Assembly: GCF_009720655.1 (NCBI RefSeq)
Contig: NZ_WNKS01000005.1
Location: 1-64,000 of the forward strand
Length of the DNA: 64,000 bases
Source of the DNA: Rhodoblastus acidophilus
GTDB lineage: Bacteria; Pseudomonadota; Alphaproteobacteria; Rhizobiales; Beijerinckiaceae
Direction: 5' to 3'
Shown here: positions 62,754 through 64,000 of the stretch, in pieces
How the letters are laid out: each line of letters starts with the position of its first letter
Numbering within the stretch: position 1 is the first letter of the stretch
Notes under the pieces: generated by a model
Told to the model about the DNA's origin: nothing
The model's database searches: none
What the model saw: only the letters and a program-made list of their open reading frames with translations
Translations under genes and position numbers: made by a program

Positions 62754-64000
62754 ATGAACTGTTCCGAGCTTGACGCAGACTTGGACGCCGAAACCTTGGA
62801 CGCCGAAACCTTGGACGCCGAAACCCTGGACGCGATAAAAACCTTGGACGACCTGGATCTGAACGCCGACCGTCTGCGCGAGGAATGCGGGGTGTTCGGC
62901 ATCTACGGCCATCCCGAGGCCGCCGCCGTCACCGCGCTCGGCCTGCACGCCCTCCAGCATCGCGGGCAGGAAGCCGCCGGCATCGTCTCCTACGACGGCC
63001 ACCGCTTCAATTCCGAGCGCCGCATGGGCATGGTCGGCGACACCTTTTCGAAGGCGTCCACCATCCAGCGCCTGCCCGGCGACCGCGCCATCGGCCATGT
63101 CCGCTATTCGACCACCGGCGAAACCATTCTGCGCAACGTCCAGCCGCTGTTCGCCGAACTCGATTCGGGCGGTTTCGCCGTCGCCCACAACGGCAATCTC
63201 ACCAACGCGCTGACCATCCGCCGCGACCTGATCCGCGCCGGCGCCATTTATCAGTCGACCTCCGACACCGAGGTGATCCTGCATCTGGTGGCGCGCAGCC
63301 GCAAACATCAGATCGTCGAACGCTTCATCGAGGCGCTGCGCCAGATCGAGGGCGCCTATGCCTTTGTCGCGCTGTCCAACAAGAAACTGATCGGCGCCCG
63401 CGACCCCCTCGGCATCCGTCCGCTGGTGCTCGGCCAGCTCGACGGCCATTACATTCTCGCCTCCGAAACCTGCGCGCTCGACATCATCGGCGCGACTTTT
63501 GTGCGCGACATCGCCAATGGCGAGATCGTGGTGATTTCGGACGAGGGCGTGCAGAGCATAAGGCCGTTTCCGCATCAGCCGGAGCGGCCCTGCATCTTCG
63601 AATACATCTACTTCGCCCGCCCGGATTCCGTGGTCCAGGGCCGCTCGGTCTACAACATCCGCAAGGCCATGGGCGCACAGCTCGCCCACGAAAACCCCAT
63701 CGAGGCCGATGTGGTGGTGCCGGTGCCGGATTCCGGCGTGCCCGCCGCCATCGGCTATTCCCAGGCCTCCGGCATTCCCTTCGAGCTCGGCATCATCCGC
63801 AACCATTATGTCGGGCGCACCTTCATTCAACCGACCCAATCCATCCGGGAATTGGGCGTGCGGATGAAACATTCGGCCAACCGCGCCGTGGTCGAGGGCA
63901 AGCGCATCATCCTCCTGGATGATTCCATCGTGCGCGGCACGACGTCGGTGAAAATCGTGCAGATGATGCGCGACGCCGGCGCCCGCGAGGTGCATTTCCG
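62754..64000 (+). CDS. purF: Amidophosphoribosyltransferase, 3' end beyond window
   Basis: PurF makes phosphoribosylamine from PRPP and glutamine, the first step of purine synthesis. The nucleophile is Cys45 in REECGVFGIYG, exposed after removal of the 44-residue propeptide. Glutaminase motifs GHVRYSTTG and HNGNLTN and the PRPP loop LLDDSIVRGTTS are present. The propeptide contains LDAET three times, encoded by 15-base tandem repeats (62781-62825), longer than the usual leader. The reading frame is open at the window edge. Confidence 0.95.
   Translation, partial: MNCSELDADLDAETLDAETLDAETLDAIKTLDDLDLNADRLREECGVFGIYGHPEAAAVTALGLHALQHRGQEAAGIVSYDGHRFNSERRMGMVGDTFSKASTIQRLPGDRAIGHVRYSTTGETILRNVQPLFAELDSGGFAVAHNGNLTNALTIRRDLIRAGAIYQSTSDTEVILHLVARSRKHQIVERFIEALRQIEGAYAFVALSNKKLIGARDPLGIRPLVLGQLDGHYILASETCALDIIGATFVRDIANGEIVVISDEGVQSIRPFPHQPERPCIFEYIYFARPDSVVQGRSVYNIRKAMGAQLAHENPIEADVVVPVPDSGVPAAIGYSQASGIPFELGIIRNHYVGRTFIQPTQSIRELGVRMKHSANRAVVEGKRIILLDDSIVRGTTSVKIVQMMRDAGAREVHF

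Overview
The window is a GC-rich alphaproteobacterial chromosome segment. Gene content and order point to the Hyphomicrobiales (Rhizobiales), perhaps near the Beijerinckiaceae/Methylocystaceae/Rhodoblastus group, but no rRNA or other marker lets me fix the genus. Three conserved housekeeping blocks are recognisable. They are the str operon (rpsL-rpsG-fusA-tuf, 1-3061, minus); the block from parC to smpB (4.8-22.7 kb: parC, recO, era, rnc, lepB, acpS, pdxJ, rsh, rpoZ, a NYN protein, a family 5 UDG, a lytic transglycosylase, dapA, smpB); and the fab/replication block (35.5-64 kb: gmk, yicC, mltG, fabF, acpP, fabG, fabD, then rpsF, rpsR, a DUF2232 protein, rplI, dnaB, alr, radA, cvpA, purF). No rRNA, tRNA, CRISPR array, prophage or intact insertion sequence was seen.

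Between and inside these blocks lie accessory genes. They include two VapBC-type toxin-antitoxin modules (3.5-4.2 kb and 24.1-24.7 kb); a complete branched-chain amino acid ABC transporter (livHMGF, a small membrane protein, a His/Gly-rich secreted protein, livK; 24.8-30.8 kb); folD with an MFS exporter; and an aldose-epimerase-like protein. An orphan polar amino acid ABC ATPase, a membrane GGDEF-EAL protein and an outer-membrane barrel protein follow. A 6 kb insert between rplI and dnaB carries katG, an XdhC-like protein, a HicA-like protein, acylphosphatase, a FAH-family enzyme, a Tat-exported unknown and an acyltransferase remnant. An orphan TadG-like protein separates radA from cvpA.

The most interesting structure is non-coding. 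Two perfect matches to the canonical ParB-binding parS consensus (35393-35408 and 58183-58198) sit in intergenic regions that share several landmarks in inverted orientation, as if a parS-bearing module had been duplicated. At least six families of short palindromic repeats are scattered through the window. In several places the stop codon of the neighbouring gene lies inside the repeat end (recO, rsh, the 22.7 kb hydrolase, the 23.7 kb small protein, the orphan ATPase, katG), and cvpA stops inside a tandem repeat. A tandem duplication of pdxJ-XRE regulator-rsh has decayed to leave fragments of pdxJ and rsh between two divergent XRE paralogues. PurF carries a long, repeat-expanded propeptide before its catalytic cysteine.
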